A DNA stretch of 21,062 bases from Isohypsibius dastychi. Its lineage: Eukaryota; Tardigrada; Eutardigrada; Parachela; Isohypsibiidae. This document shows positions 1 through 9,649 of the stretch, in pieces. The translations under genes and the position numbers were made by a program. Within the stretch, counting starts at the first letter, position 1; every line of letters begins with the position of its first letter. Below the pieces are notes generated by a model, which ran no database searches, had not been told where the DNA came from, and saw only the letters and a program-made list of their open reading frames with translations. The stretch spans positions 1 to 21,062 of the forward strand of contig JAQIWT010000403.1 in assembly GCA_034696485.1 (NCBI GenBank), read 5' to 3'.

Positions 1-533
1 TGAACCACAGTGAACTGGTAAACCCCCGTGAACTGGTGAACCACTGTGAACTGGTGAACCACCGTGAACTGGTGAACCGGTGAACCACCGTGAACTGCTG
101 AACCACCGTGAACTGCTGAACCACCGTGAACTGCTGAACCACCGTGAACTGGTAAACCATTGTGAACTGGTGAACCACCGTGAACTGGTGAACCTCGCTG
201 AACTGGTGAATCACAGTGAACTGGTGAACCCCCGTGAACTGGTGAACCACTGTGAACTGGTGAACTGGTGAACCACCGTGAACTGGTGAACCACCGTGAA
301 CTGGTGAACCACCGTGAACTGGTGAACCACCGTGAACTGGTGAATTTTAGTGAACTGGTGAATCTTAGTGAACTGGTGAACCATGGTGAATTGGTTAATT
401 TTGGTGAACTGGTTAACTTTGGTGAACTGTGGAACCACGGTGAACCGGTGAACTATAGTGTTCTGGTGATCCACGTTGAACCGATGAACCTTGGTTAACT
501 GAAGAACTACAGTGAACCGGTGAACAGTTCACC
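1..533. repeat. 18-bp minisatellite array, running off the left edge
   Basis: The consensus unit is gtgaactggtgaaccacc, itself two related 9-bp halves (both contain gtgaac or tgaac). Units are nearly perfect from 1 to about 340, then drift (changes such as ccacc to tttta or cttag) and fade out near 533. Extra half-units near 70-90 and 255-275 break the 18-bp register and shift the reading frame. Because 18 is a multiple of 3, hexapeptide-repeat open frames appear on both strands, but they are interrupted where half-units are inserted. I read this as non-coding satellite. Confidence 0.95.
519..533. repeat. 15-nt perfect inverted repeat closing the minisatellite
   Basis: The sequence ggtgaacagttcacc has two 7-nt arms around a single A. 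It joins a forward half-unit of the minisatellite to its reverse complement at the array's right end. It may mark a small inversion or a hairpin-stimulated breakpoint. Confidence 0.7.
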
Positions 534-944
534 AGTTCAAAAGTTTAGTACAAACCATGCTATATCTAGAACCGGCTTCATTCAAGTCCGACTTCCTCAT
601 CTCGACGAAACGATAAACCGATCTTGCCGCCGAAAGGATCCCTCGGCGAAATGGATATGCAACATTGTTTCAAAACCACCAGAGGTGGCTCGAGCGAAAT
701 CCGGCGATGGAGACGCCTCACTATTTCAAGATTTAAAACAAATATAACGCTAACATATTTCGTAGGTTTACAATTACTTCGTAGATTGCCATACATTTCT
801 TACACTGCTCCGTTTTGATTCATTTTATAAAACAAGTATTTTAGCGAGGGGTAACGTTCCTTCAGATGAGCTGGCCACTTTCCGTGGCAAACAGGCTGAT
901 CCTCAACTTCGTATAAAACTCCGTGTGATCAACATGTCCTGGAT
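534..944. other. 3' flank of receptor copy 1, no gene seen
   Basis: This is unique sequence between the minisatellite and the stop codon of the minus-strand receptor at 945. Short open frames on both strands show no recognisable domain. No kinase-homology or cyclase sequence is visible here on the minus strand, which matters because a full-length receptor cyclase would continue into this stretch. About 781-815 weakly resembles the equivalent 3' flank of copy 2 (5240-5280). No AATAAA is seen on the minus strand. Confidence 0.6.
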
Positions 945-3437
945 TCAGCAAGCCGAATATACAATCTTTGTTTCGCTGATGAGCCACGATGGTATAAGAG
1001 ATAGATGAGAGGCTGCCATTAACCGCCGCCTGAAACAACACATCGATCCTGAGACAGCGGAGAAATATATTGTGATCGTCTACCTGCTGAAAACTACAGT
1101 CATCGTCACCAACAGCAACACACTCCACGCCACTGCATGGCTGAGAATGACTTGGTTTGCTATTTCTGTAATGTAGGTTCTGAACAACCTACTTCATTCG
1201 AATCATGTGCAAAATCTTACTTTGGCAGGCACTTTGATGGCCGGAATAGCCACAAAGAGGCTGGTTGATCGGTGGAAAAACGCCACCTGGCCAATCAACT
1301 TTGAAAATTCTGTTAAATTCTGTCGAACTGGTTGATAGGTCAAGCCAGGCCTGAAAACATTTTGGTTTAGGTTTGGAGATGGTAGCTTGTTGACAGACAC
1401 TTACAATGCGACTGGTTGAATTTCCATCGAAACGAGACAATCGCATATCTGTCAGACGTTCGCCCCGCGAGCTGATTGTAATATTCCCTAATAGGGTCAT
1501 GAAGGTGTGATTCACCAGCAAATCTGCCAGATGAGTTCCGGATATTTTCGGCGACAGCCCATCCCCCATATGATCAAGCACCTTGATCAACAATCATTTA
1601 CTTATTCCCGAACGGGGTCTCCTCAGATGGAAAACAGGTCAGGAATTCACCTGCGCAAGCATATTCAGAGCACTGTGTGATGCAACCAAGAACTCATACG
1701 GCTGCAAGCGGAAATTATCAATCAAATTTCCCCGGTTATTGAATTCCTTGCTTACCTGATTTTTAAGGCTGTAAGTAAAGTTATAATTCTCCTTTGAGCC
1801 AGCCAGAAACCGCATTCCGTAACGCAATCTGAGCTCACTTTCGTCCTGATTGTTGCCGGGGTGGGTGTGCATGACGATAAGAGATTGGTAGGCAATTTTC
1901 GCCAGCTGAAGAGATGCGGTTATTCATTCGAAGTGAAATTCTCAGAAACAAAGCTCCATATAATGAACAACAGGGGGAGGTTCATTAATTGGGCTATACA
2001 TGAAACACAGGACTCACAAAGAAGATTTTTTAGGAAACACTGGTTCAGGACATGGACTGTCTCAAACCTCCAGGCATACCGCCACCTCCTCCCGCCCCGT
2101 TCCCCCCATTAGTGGAAATCATCATAATAACTACCAGAAAACACTCAGTGGCGAGATGAATTTCTGTTATACTGACAACCAAGCATCTTGGAATCATAGA
2201 TAACACTGGCACATACTTGATCAAATTCATCCCCATAGCTCCATGTCAGGTGTCCAAAAATCTCGGCTATCACTGGTATTGGCTCAACAGTTACGTAAAC
2301 CTACATGCATCGTTTCGGTCGTTTTAACCAAGCAGTGATGGAAAGAATGAAATCCGTACGTAATCCCCACCGGTCATGCCGTTCCGTGCAGCAGTGACCT
2401 GTAAGCGCAAGTATTCTCTTCTTTGAATGACCCACGGTGCAAAGCTCACCATTAAACTTCGCAACTCTTTGAAATGTCCGAAGAAAATCATGACTGCAGA
2501 GGAGAACGACAAAGTCAGGCAGTAATATTGAAGACCAAACAATAAATACTTCGACTGCAAGCACGATAGTCCTCTAAAATGCGCTGATAAGATGTCTCGT
2601 TCTTGCTATGGTATGGAATGTAATACTGAACTTGACCTTTAATTCTCTGGCCACCGTCAAGAATCCGTCTGCCAAAGCTCGCATATATGCGATACGCGTC
2701 GAGGTCGACAACAAAGTAGGTTGTACTCCAGCCAAATGTTTTAACGAGGTGAGTGTAGAGGTCAATGTATGAGGTATACGATAGAAAGCATGCACCTATT
2801 CTGGTAGGATGTGATTGACGACCCATCTTCCCCGAACAGTCGATACTACAAGCATAAGCTCAACCAGTGTGGTCAACGCAAGATACTCATTACGTATTTA
2901 TATGTAGAATATCCCAGGATGTGGCTAGTGCGTTGATTCCGGCATCTCCAAAACACCCTGAAGTGCAAAATTGTTTTCATCTGATTTTCAGCAAGGCGGA
3001 TCATTTCCACAGTGAAGTTTTTGATACTGCAGAGAAATTCACTTTAATGACCGTCGAACCGAATCGCCTGACGCAGTTCAGTGTATCTCGTTTGAACACA
3101 GCTGCGCACCTGGATTGACGATGACGCTCAGTCCGGTTTGATGGTCAATATTGGAGTAATACATCGCCGCCAGTTTGTTTTCCGCGTCTCCGAGCATTTG
3201 AGAACAGTCTTTTTCTCCAATATAAGTCAAGTTAAAAATAAATTTCTTTCGATAAGCCAGGTTGATCTCAGTCACGGCCATGTCATAAACCGGACCGTTG
3301 TACGGCCGTGTAACAAAAGTACCGATTTCGGTGCTAATCGGTACGAGAATATTGATGGTCAAAGGAGATATGGCAGTAACATAAGGGTAACCCATCAAGG
3401 AGATGAGGGCAAATCCAAAAAACAGATACATGAACAT
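945..3437 (-). CDS. Natriuretic-peptide-receptor-like single-pass receptor, cyclase-less (copy 1)
   Basis: The minus-strand model has 12 exons: 3437-3110, 2957-2894, 2845-2550, 2493-2450, 2398-2360, 2300-2217, 1905-1756, 1701-1651, 1581-1405, 1350-1221, 1165-1084 and 1029-945. They join in frame to 1530 nt, giving 509 residues plus TGA. All introns are GT-AG; the exon at 1581 has a weak acceptor (gatcaag). Residues 1-24 are a hydrophobic signal peptide. The ectodomain has the ANF-receptor pattern: VIVNPGC at the exon 1-2 junction, LATSWDI, GWSTTYFVVD, and a juxtamembrane GGVFPPINQPLCGY with a following Cys. Residues about 455-482 (one exon) carry the single membrane helix, followed by a basic RRRR stop-transfer. 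The tail is only about 27 residues and ends in SWLISETKI plus a few residues. Length is close to NPR-C-type clearance receptors (about 500-540 aa) and far short of receptor cyclases (over 1000 aa). Several NxS/T sites suggest glycosylation. The ligand is unknown. Family call is sound; exon edges are inferred. Confidence 0.85.
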
Positions 3438-3885
3438 TTTCTAAAGTCGCTGATAGATCTCGCTTTGAAAACACCACCTCCTTGGCATACTAAGTATGTG
3501 GATCGGAACAGAAAAGTGATGACTGTTTTTCAGAAGACACTCAGGAAATCTCGGAGGTTGAAAATGCGATGCCACTCATTCAAGGCTGCAGACAATGGTT
3601 TGTTATCAGGGTGAGCAAGGAGGACCTTGTGATTAAATGGTGGGTGATCATCTTTCTCAGTCTTAATTCCTTTTAGGTTTTCAATGGCGGAAAATTACTG
3701 ACGTGGTTATGATCATGTGTCTCTTTTGGGGTTCTCGCCGAGGAGACGACTTTAAAGGATGACATGTTCCAGTTCCGTTAAGTACGAGGAATTTCTATAT
3801 GGTGCCTAGTCATCCGTTCCTCTGCAACCGCCTCTGCTTTCCACCTACGAGCTCAATGCAGGCACTCTCTAACTTCAGATGCAAC
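3438..3885 (-). promoter_or_regulatory. Conserved 5' flank of receptor copy 1
   Basis: This stretch upstream of the copy 1 start aligns by eye with 7949-8378 upstream of copy 2. Shared stretches include 'aaggctgcagacaatgg', 'ggttttcaatggcgg', a TGACGT core at 3699-3704 next to 'tgatcatg', and 'ctctgctttccacctacga'. No clear TATA box is seen. The promoter was evidently duplicated with the gene. The TGACGT core resembles half a CRE/AP-1 site; function is inferred only. Confidence 0.5.
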
Positions 3886-4084
3886 GATGTCTTGCATTCA
3901 TCCAATTTCCTCATTTGTCAAGTACACCGGTAAGTATCTACTCACAAAAGAGACAACGGGTATAGATCAGAAATTCTGGATGGCAGAGTTTTTCATGAGC
4001 TCTTCGTCAGAAGACCGCCGAAGAATACTGCTCGGTGGCTCACTGATCCACTGGCCCATGCATGAAGACCGTAGCTGACCATTG
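3886..4084. other. Short unassigned spacer
   Basis: This lies between the duplicated 5' flank and the dispersed repeat. A short plus-strand open frame from 3887 (63 codons) has no recognisable domain. I see nothing else. Confidence 0.4.
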
Positions 4085-4919
4085 CAGAATGAAAGATAAG
4101 TGAAGTAGAAAAAATGACGCATGGATTACGGAAGGGGAAAGCGAGCAAAGGCTACAATGCGCAGATGATGAGTTGTGCGTAACTAAAAAGGTCACTTTGA
4201 CTTGAGTGGGTACCCCGAGACCGAGGCTATGTACTACGTTATATGTCGAATCAACCTTAGTGCCGCGGGAGAACTGCGTAGAAATGCTAGGTTCAGTTCT
4301 GAAGCTATCAGTTGGAGCATCGAAAAAACCTCAGAAAAAAACCCGACGCGGGACAGTGAAACGTATCGTTTTTTTGCAACCCAACCATCGACTCAAACTT
4401 CGAATTGTTTGGTTGGAGAAAACCTTCACGAAAATCGACGAATACTGTATATAAATCTATGGCCAGTGAAGTATTGCTTTCGTTTAAAATTGGGGGAGGG
4501 GGGGGGGGAGGGTAACCATTTTCGTGTTGACGAACAGTGCGCAAATCTGGACGATAATTCTTATTTGATGACATCAGTTATTAGTACGAGCGATCCTGAT
4601 AACTTTTTAATTTCAATGAAGTTCTGGTGCAGATCCTTTCTGATAATGGCTGAATGGTGCGTGGAGGCATTTAAATAGTTGGAACCACTGTTGGGTGCCA
4701 GATAGGGCAGGCATGAACCCTCACGGGAAAATGATGGGTGACGTTATCAATTGAGTATCAATAATTTCGTCAAATGTCTTGTACACTCCAAAGCTGGTGG
4801 AAGACGAGAATTCCGAAACACGGGTGCGTTTGTCTTTTTTCTACGGCCTGCATTGATTGTGATCAACTTTCTTCGTCTCAGACTGGTAGAAACAGTACTT
4901 TGATTGCATAACATCCACA
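4085..4919 (+). repeat. Dispersed repeat, copy A
   Basis: It is collinear with 10421-11444 in the same orientation. Matching stretches include 'cagaatgaaa', 'aaaaaggtcac', 'gcatcgaaaaaa', 'ggccagtg', 'ttttcgtgtt' and a 79-bp core at 4841-4919. Overall identity is moderate with indels, while the core differs at only 3 of 79 positions. A G-rich run (4492-4512) is specific to this copy. No terminal inverted repeats or transposase frame were found. It could be a non-autonomous element or an old intergenic duplication. Confidence 0.7.
4841..4919 (+). repeat. 79-bp conserved core of the dispersed repeat (copy A)
   Basis: It differs from 11366-11444 at three positions only, while flanking repeat sequence is much more diverged. 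Both copies keep an open frame on the plus strand ending in LRLRLVETVL and a stop. The differences are not biased to third codon positions, so coding constraint is unproven; a regulatory or RNA role or recent gene conversion is equally possible. Confidence 0.7.
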
Positions 4920-5394
4920 TGCTTTTGATTTCAATGAGGTTAGTCGAGAAAGCTGTGGAAAGCTGTGGTTTGTCAAATTGAAAAACCTTCCGGATTATCC
5001 AGCTTGAAAACGGGAATACAACGTTTTGACCTCAGATTTCCCGGAGATTCGGTCCTCATCACGGTCGATTTCCCGAGTCAGATGGTTCGATGAAACGATC
5101 TGGGTGACTACACAAAAACAGCTTTGGCGAGAAATACCGCAGTAATAAAGCAGCTTGGTCTGATGTATTTTCGGCAATATTCACATATTTTTAGCAAATT
5201 CAACCGAGCTGAGAAATATACATTTCTGTAGTTCTATATTTTCCGTAGTTTATATTTATTTCTTACACTTCTTTCTGCTTTCGTTCTATCAAAGAAGTGG
5301 ATTTTACAGGGGATCATATCAACACAAATAAACTGGTCACTCTAAGTGACAAACAAGCGGATTTCTGCTCAACCTCGTTAACAGTTCTGTGGGA
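4920..5394. other. 3' flank of receptor copy 2, no gene seen
   Basis: This separates repeat A from the copy 2 stop codon. The minus-strand open frame 5177-4995 has no recognisable domain, and no kinase or cyclase motifs are visible. The part near 5210-5290 holds the likely poly(A) signal of copy 2. Confidence 0.5.
5255..5260 (-). terminator. Polyadenylation signal AATAAA for receptor copy 2
   Basis: A minus-strand AATAAA (plus strand tttatt) sits about 135 nt past the copy 2 stop codon. Its presence just after the short tail supports the gene ending here rather than continuing into an intracellular enzyme domain. Confidence 0.6.
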
Positions 5395-7948
5395 TCAGTC
5401 TGATAAACAAGTTGTAAATCCAGCAGGTCGAATAACTGCTACGATCTCTGTATCTCTAATGAGCCACCACGGTGTAAGATGTAGATGAGAAGCTACCATC
5501 AACCGCCGCCTGAAACAACACATTGATTCCAGGACAAGCGGAGAAATATGATTATAATCGTTTACCTGCAGAAAATGGCAGTCATCGTCACCAACAGCAA
5601 CGCACTCCATGCCACTGCATGGCTAAGTATGACTTGATTCGTTATTTCTGTAATGTAAGCCCTGAACAATTAAATTCATTAATTTTACGTGAAAAAATCT
5701 CACTTTGGCAGGAGCTTTGCTGGCCAGAATATCCACAAAGGGGTTGGTTGATCGGTGGAAAAACGCCACCCGGCCAGTCGACTTTGTCCACCTCGGTGAA
5801 TTCTGTTGATCTGGTTGATAGGTCGAGCCAGGCCTGGGAAAAAGTAGGCGAAGTTGGGGAGATGGTAGCCTTTTGATAGGCAGGCACCTTACAATGCGAT
5901 TGGTTGAATTCCCATCGAAACGAGACAATCGCATATCTGTGAGACGTTCGCCTCGCGAGCTGATTGTAATATTCCCTAAAAGGCTCATGAAGGTGTGGTT
6001 CACCAGCAAATCTGCCAGATGAGTTCCGGATACTTTCGGCGACAGCTCATCCCCCATATGATCAAGCACCTTGATCAACAATCATTAAATTATTGATCTG
6101 ATTGGGGTTGCCTCATTTTGAAAACAGGCCTGAAGTTCACCTGTGCAAGCATATTCAGAGCACTGTGAGACGCAATCAGGAATTCATACGGCTGAAAGCA
6201 GAACTGATCATGCAACTGTTCCAAGTCAGTCAATTCCTGGCTTACCTGATTTTTAAGGCTGTAAGTGAAATTATAATTCTCCTTTGAGCCAGCCAGAAAC
6301 CGCATTCCGTAACGCAATCTTAGCTCACTTTCGTCCTGATTGTTCCCTGGGTGGGTATGCATGATGATGAGAGATCGGTAGGCATGTTTCGCCAGCTGAA
6401 AATATACAGCCGTTCATTAGACGGAGAAAAAAGCTCTCAGAAAAAAGGCTCTTAGAAAAAAGCTTCGTTTAATGAACGACAATGGAGGGTTCGTTAATTG
6501 GGCTATACGTGATAGCACAGGGCTCACGATAAAGATTATTCCAAGAAAAAAAGTTCGAGACACGGATTTTCTCAAACCTTCAGGCATTCGGCCACCTCCT
6601 CTCACCCCTTCCCCCAATAGTGCAAATCAAAATATTTACCCCCAGAAAAACACGCAGCGCAGAGACGAATTACTGTCCCACTGGTTACCAGGAATCTATG
6701 AATCATCATTGAAAATTACATTGTACATACCTGATCAAATCCATCCCCATAGCTCCATGTCAGATCCCCAAAAATCTCGGCTATTCCTGGTATTGGCTCG
6801 ACGGTTACGTAAACCTACACACATAATATCGACCAAACAACCAAACAGCATCAGAAATAATGGCTCCGTACGTAATCCCCGCCAGTCATGCCGTTCAGTG
6901 AAGCAGTGACCTGTAAGCAAATATTCTCTCCTTTGAACGACCCACAGTTCAACGCTCACCATCAGACTCCGTAATTCTTTGAAATCTCCAAAGAAGATCA
7001 TGACTACCGAGCAGAACGAGATAGTTGAACAGTGCTTCTGTCGCTCAAACGATACATACTTCGACTGCAAGCACGAAAGTCCTCCAAAATGCGCTGATAA
7101 GATGTCTGCTTTATGCTATGGTACGGATAGTAGTACTGAATTTGACCTTTAAGTCTCTGGCCACCGTCAAAAATCCGTCTGCTAAAGCTCGCATATATGC
7201 GATACGCGTCGAGGTCGACAACAAAGTAAGTTGTACTCCAGCCGAATGTGGTAACGAGGTGAGTGTAGAGGTCAATGTATGAGGTATACGATAGAAAGCA
7301 TGCACCTGCTCTGGTAGGATGTGACTGACGACCCATCTTCCCCGAACAGTCGATTCTACAAGCATGAGCTGAACCAGTGTGTGGAACGCAAGATACTCAT
7401 TACGTATTTATATGTAGAATATCCCAGGATGTGGCTAATGCGTTGATTCCGGGATCCCCAAAACACCCTGCAATTCAAAATCGTATTTTTCTGATTTTCA
7501 GCAAGGGGAATCATTTCCACAACGGAAATTCTCGAGACTGCAGTGAGACTCGCTCTAATGACCGCCAAAACGAATCGCATTACGTAGTTCAGAAGAGCTC
7601 GTGCGAACAAAACTCAGCACCTGGATTGACGATGACGCTGAGTGCGGTTTGATGGTCAGAACTGGAGTAATACATCTCCGCCAACTTGAATACCCCGTTG
7701 TCGAGCATGTGGAAACAGTCCTCTTCTCCAATATAAGTCAAGTTGAAAACAAATTTGGGTCGATAAGCCATGTTGATCTCCGCCACGGCCATATCAAAAA
7801 CTGGGCCGTTGTATGGCTGTGTAACGAAAGTACCGATCTTGGTGCCAATTGGTACGAGAATATTGACAGTCAAAGGAGAAATGGCAGTCACATCACGGTA
7901 ACTCATCAACGAGATGAAGGCTAATCCGAAAAACAGGTACAGGAACAT
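5395..7948 (-). CDS. Natriuretic-peptide-receptor-like single-pass receptor, cyclase-less (copy 2)
   Basis: The minus-strand model has 12 exons: 7948-7621, 7467-7404, 7355-7060, 7003-6960, 6910-6872, 6814-6731, 6395-6246, 6191-6141, 6069-5893, 5833-5704, 5647-5566 and 5509-5395. They total 1560 nt, giving 519 residues plus stop. Exon sizes and phases equal copy 1 except the last exon, which is longer. An open frame extends upstream of the chosen ATG, but the ATG at 7948 matches copy 1 and starts the signal peptide. The ectodomain is very similar to copy 1 and keeps VIVNPGC, LATSWDI, FGWSTTYFVVD and the VFPPINQPLCGY juxtamembrane motif. The membrane exon (about residues 455-482) ends in CRRRR. 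The tail is 37 residues and includes TPWWLIRDTEI, like the W-x-I stretch that in receptor cyclases precedes the kinase-homology domain, then stops. It is probably the product of tandem duplication and looks intact. Confidence 0.85.
6423..6467. repeat. Short tandem repeat in intron 6 of copy 2
   Basis: About three imperfect 15-nt units of the type aagctctcagaaaa lie in the large intron of copy 2. The equivalent intron of copy 1 lacks them, which helps explain its shorter length (311 against 335 bp). Confidence 0.5.
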
Positions 7949-8378
7949 TTTCCAAAGTAGCTGCTGAAACCTTGCCCTGAAAACCGCACTCGAGTTTCTG
8001 CTACGTATGTGAATCGGGAAGAGAGGAGCAATGGATTTTTTCGGAAGACATTCAAAGAATATCGGAGGTTGAAAATGCGATGCCACTCACTCAAGGCTGC
8101 AGACAATGGTCTCTTACCAAGAAGGGCAGGCGGGAGTTAGTGAGTTAATGGTTGGTGATCATTCATTTCAGTGTTGACCTCTTTAAGGTTTTCAATGGCG
8201 GGAAATTACTGACGTAGTAATGATCATGTCTCTCTTTTGAGGTGCTCCTCAAAAATAGAATTTTCAAGAAACAACCTGTTCTAATTTCGATAAATACGAG
8301 AAAACGCTATATGGTGCTCATTCATCCTCTACAACCGCCTCTGCTTTCCACCTACGAGTTAATCCAGGCACCGCTAAT
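7949..8378 (-). promoter_or_regulatory. Conserved 5' flank of receptor copy 2
   Basis: It is the partner of 3438-3885. Similarity runs to about 8370 ('ctctgctttccacctacga') and then is lost, giving the right boundary of the segmental duplication. A TGACGT core is retained at 8210-8215 beside 'atgatcatg'. No clear TATA box is present. Confidence 0.5.
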
Positions 8379-9012
8379 GAACAGACGCACAGTGTTCGCT
8401 CCATTTACGCAGTTTTCGAATACAGCGATAAGTGCTCGTAGTTCCAGATGGAGAAAATCTAAAGAAAGAGGATCGAACTTAATGTTCCGCATATCTGGCG
8501 TTTTCCTGAATTCTCCTGGGGGAGAATGCCGGAACGACATCAATACGTTTGAGGTGGTTCGTAAATAGAAAGACGTCGCTCGCTGAATGACGTTGATCAG
8601 GATCAGGATGAGTTCGCAAAAGCTGCTGTGCTTTTAGGCGCATTTTGACAAGCGAATTACGAGAAACAACACCTAGCGCAATCTTTTTGAAACGGTTAGC
8701 AGTTTTTGGTTTTTGGATCGGACGGAGGTTCGATTTATCAAGATGTTTTAATAGAGTCTCACAACTTGTTAATCCAACGATGATACAACATTGAACCCGG
8801 ATTCGAAAACAGAATTGTAATCGCCTTGCTCCCTGACAGACTTTGGATTTACGGGGGACTTCACGGGATGAAATATCCTGACTTCCGGTGAAACAATCCA
8901 AGAATGCCGCAGGAAAACGATGACAAGGTTTCCTGTTTCCGGTTCAAAGACTCCAACTGATCTGGAATCTGCGGAGGTAAGGTCGCTGACTGGAATATTC
9001 CTACTTAATCCT
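8379..9012. other. No confident gene; minus-strand frame of 140 codons
   Basis: A minus-strand open frame at 8901-8479 has no signal peptide, no recognised domain and no obvious splice partners. Its basic composition could fit a fragment of a retroelement gag or chance. Nothing else stands out. Confidence 0.3.
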
Positions 9013-9034
9013 AATCTGTTCTGACGAACAGATT
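9013..9034. repeat. Perfect hairpin-forming inverted repeat
   Basis: aatctgttc and its exact reverse complement gaacagatt are separated by four bases (tgac). A 9-bp perfect stem with a 4-nt loop is compact. It sits just left of the triplicated repeat at 9053-9252. Function is unknown. Confidence 0.7.
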
Positions 9035-9052
9035 CCACAACACACGACAGAG

Positions 9053-9252
9053 CAGACTCCTCTGATGCCTGATTCCCAAAGGTTAGGCGATTCGGGAACT
9101 TTGACGATCTCGGAATCTCTCACCACAAACAACAGTCTCCTCTGAGGTCTGATTCCTAAAGGCTGAGCGATTCAGGAACTTCGACGATCGAAGGTGTTTC
9201 CCTTCAGGTTTGGACTCCAAAGGCCAAGGCGATTCGGAGTATCCAGACGATG
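9053..9252. repeat. Three imperfect tandem units of about 57 bp
   Basis: Units at about 9053-9109, 9133-9189 and 9197-9252 share the pattern 'ctcct/ttc ... ctgattcc-aaagg--- gcgattc-gg-a--t- gacgat'. The first two are close to each other and the third is more diverged. Spacing is irregular (80 then about 64 bp). Confidence 0.75.
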
Positions 9253-9289
9253 AAGAAAGAGTGATGTCTTTTACGTATGAGCAACGGAA

Positions 9290-9505
9290 ACCAGCACAGA
9301 TCTCGAATCAAACTTTATTGAAGAATAATTCAAGAAAAAATGCTAAATCTAATGAGAAATGAATTCTAGTCCGCTGCATGCGGATTTTACAGGAGGCGTG
9401 GCTTAAGCCTCGCAAAATGAAACAGTGACGTAATAAAAGAGAAACGACGACTTCCGGTACATCGATTAAGTCGACGCTTCCGTTTTGATCTGGAATAACA
9501 TAACA
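9290..9505 (-). mobile_element. Possible LTR-like remnant (low confidence)
   Basis: Read on the minus strand from 9505 the sequence begins TGTTATGTTATTCC. It then has a CRE-like TTACGTCA (about 9424-9431), a GCCACGCCTCC box, a 10-bp palindrome ggcttaagcc and an AATAAA near 9312, before the triplicated repeat. A TG start, promoter-like boxes and an internal poly(A) signal are what an LTR carries. No matching second LTR, CA end, primer binding site or pol frame was found, so this is an inference that may be wrong. Confidence 0.2.
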
Positions 9506-9649
9506 GAATAAATTCGTGTTTTATAATAAAAAAGAAGCCTGAAAGGTGAGTCCTTTCATCCCCAATTTGAATTCAAACCTTGACACTGACAAACTAAATC
9601 AATGTTCCACGTTCTGAAGTCACACTTCACCGAGCAAAGAAGTTGCTTT

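Noticed and set aside
80-498. Hexapeptide-repeat proteins encoded by the minisatellite on either strand
   Set aside because: Frames exist because the unit is 18 bp; half-unit insertions shift them, there is no signal, splice support or flanking coding sequence.
1-533. CRISPR array
   Set aside because: Units are directly contiguous with no spacers, and the window is clearly eukaryotic.
534-860. Kinase-homology or cyclase exons downstream of receptor copy 1
   Set aside because: The space before the minisatellite is too short and no motif of either domain is visible on the minus strand; the same holds for 4920-5394 after copy 2.
3138-3614. 158-codon plus-strand frame
   Set aside because: It is antisense to exon 1 of receptor copy 1 and has no recognisable domain.
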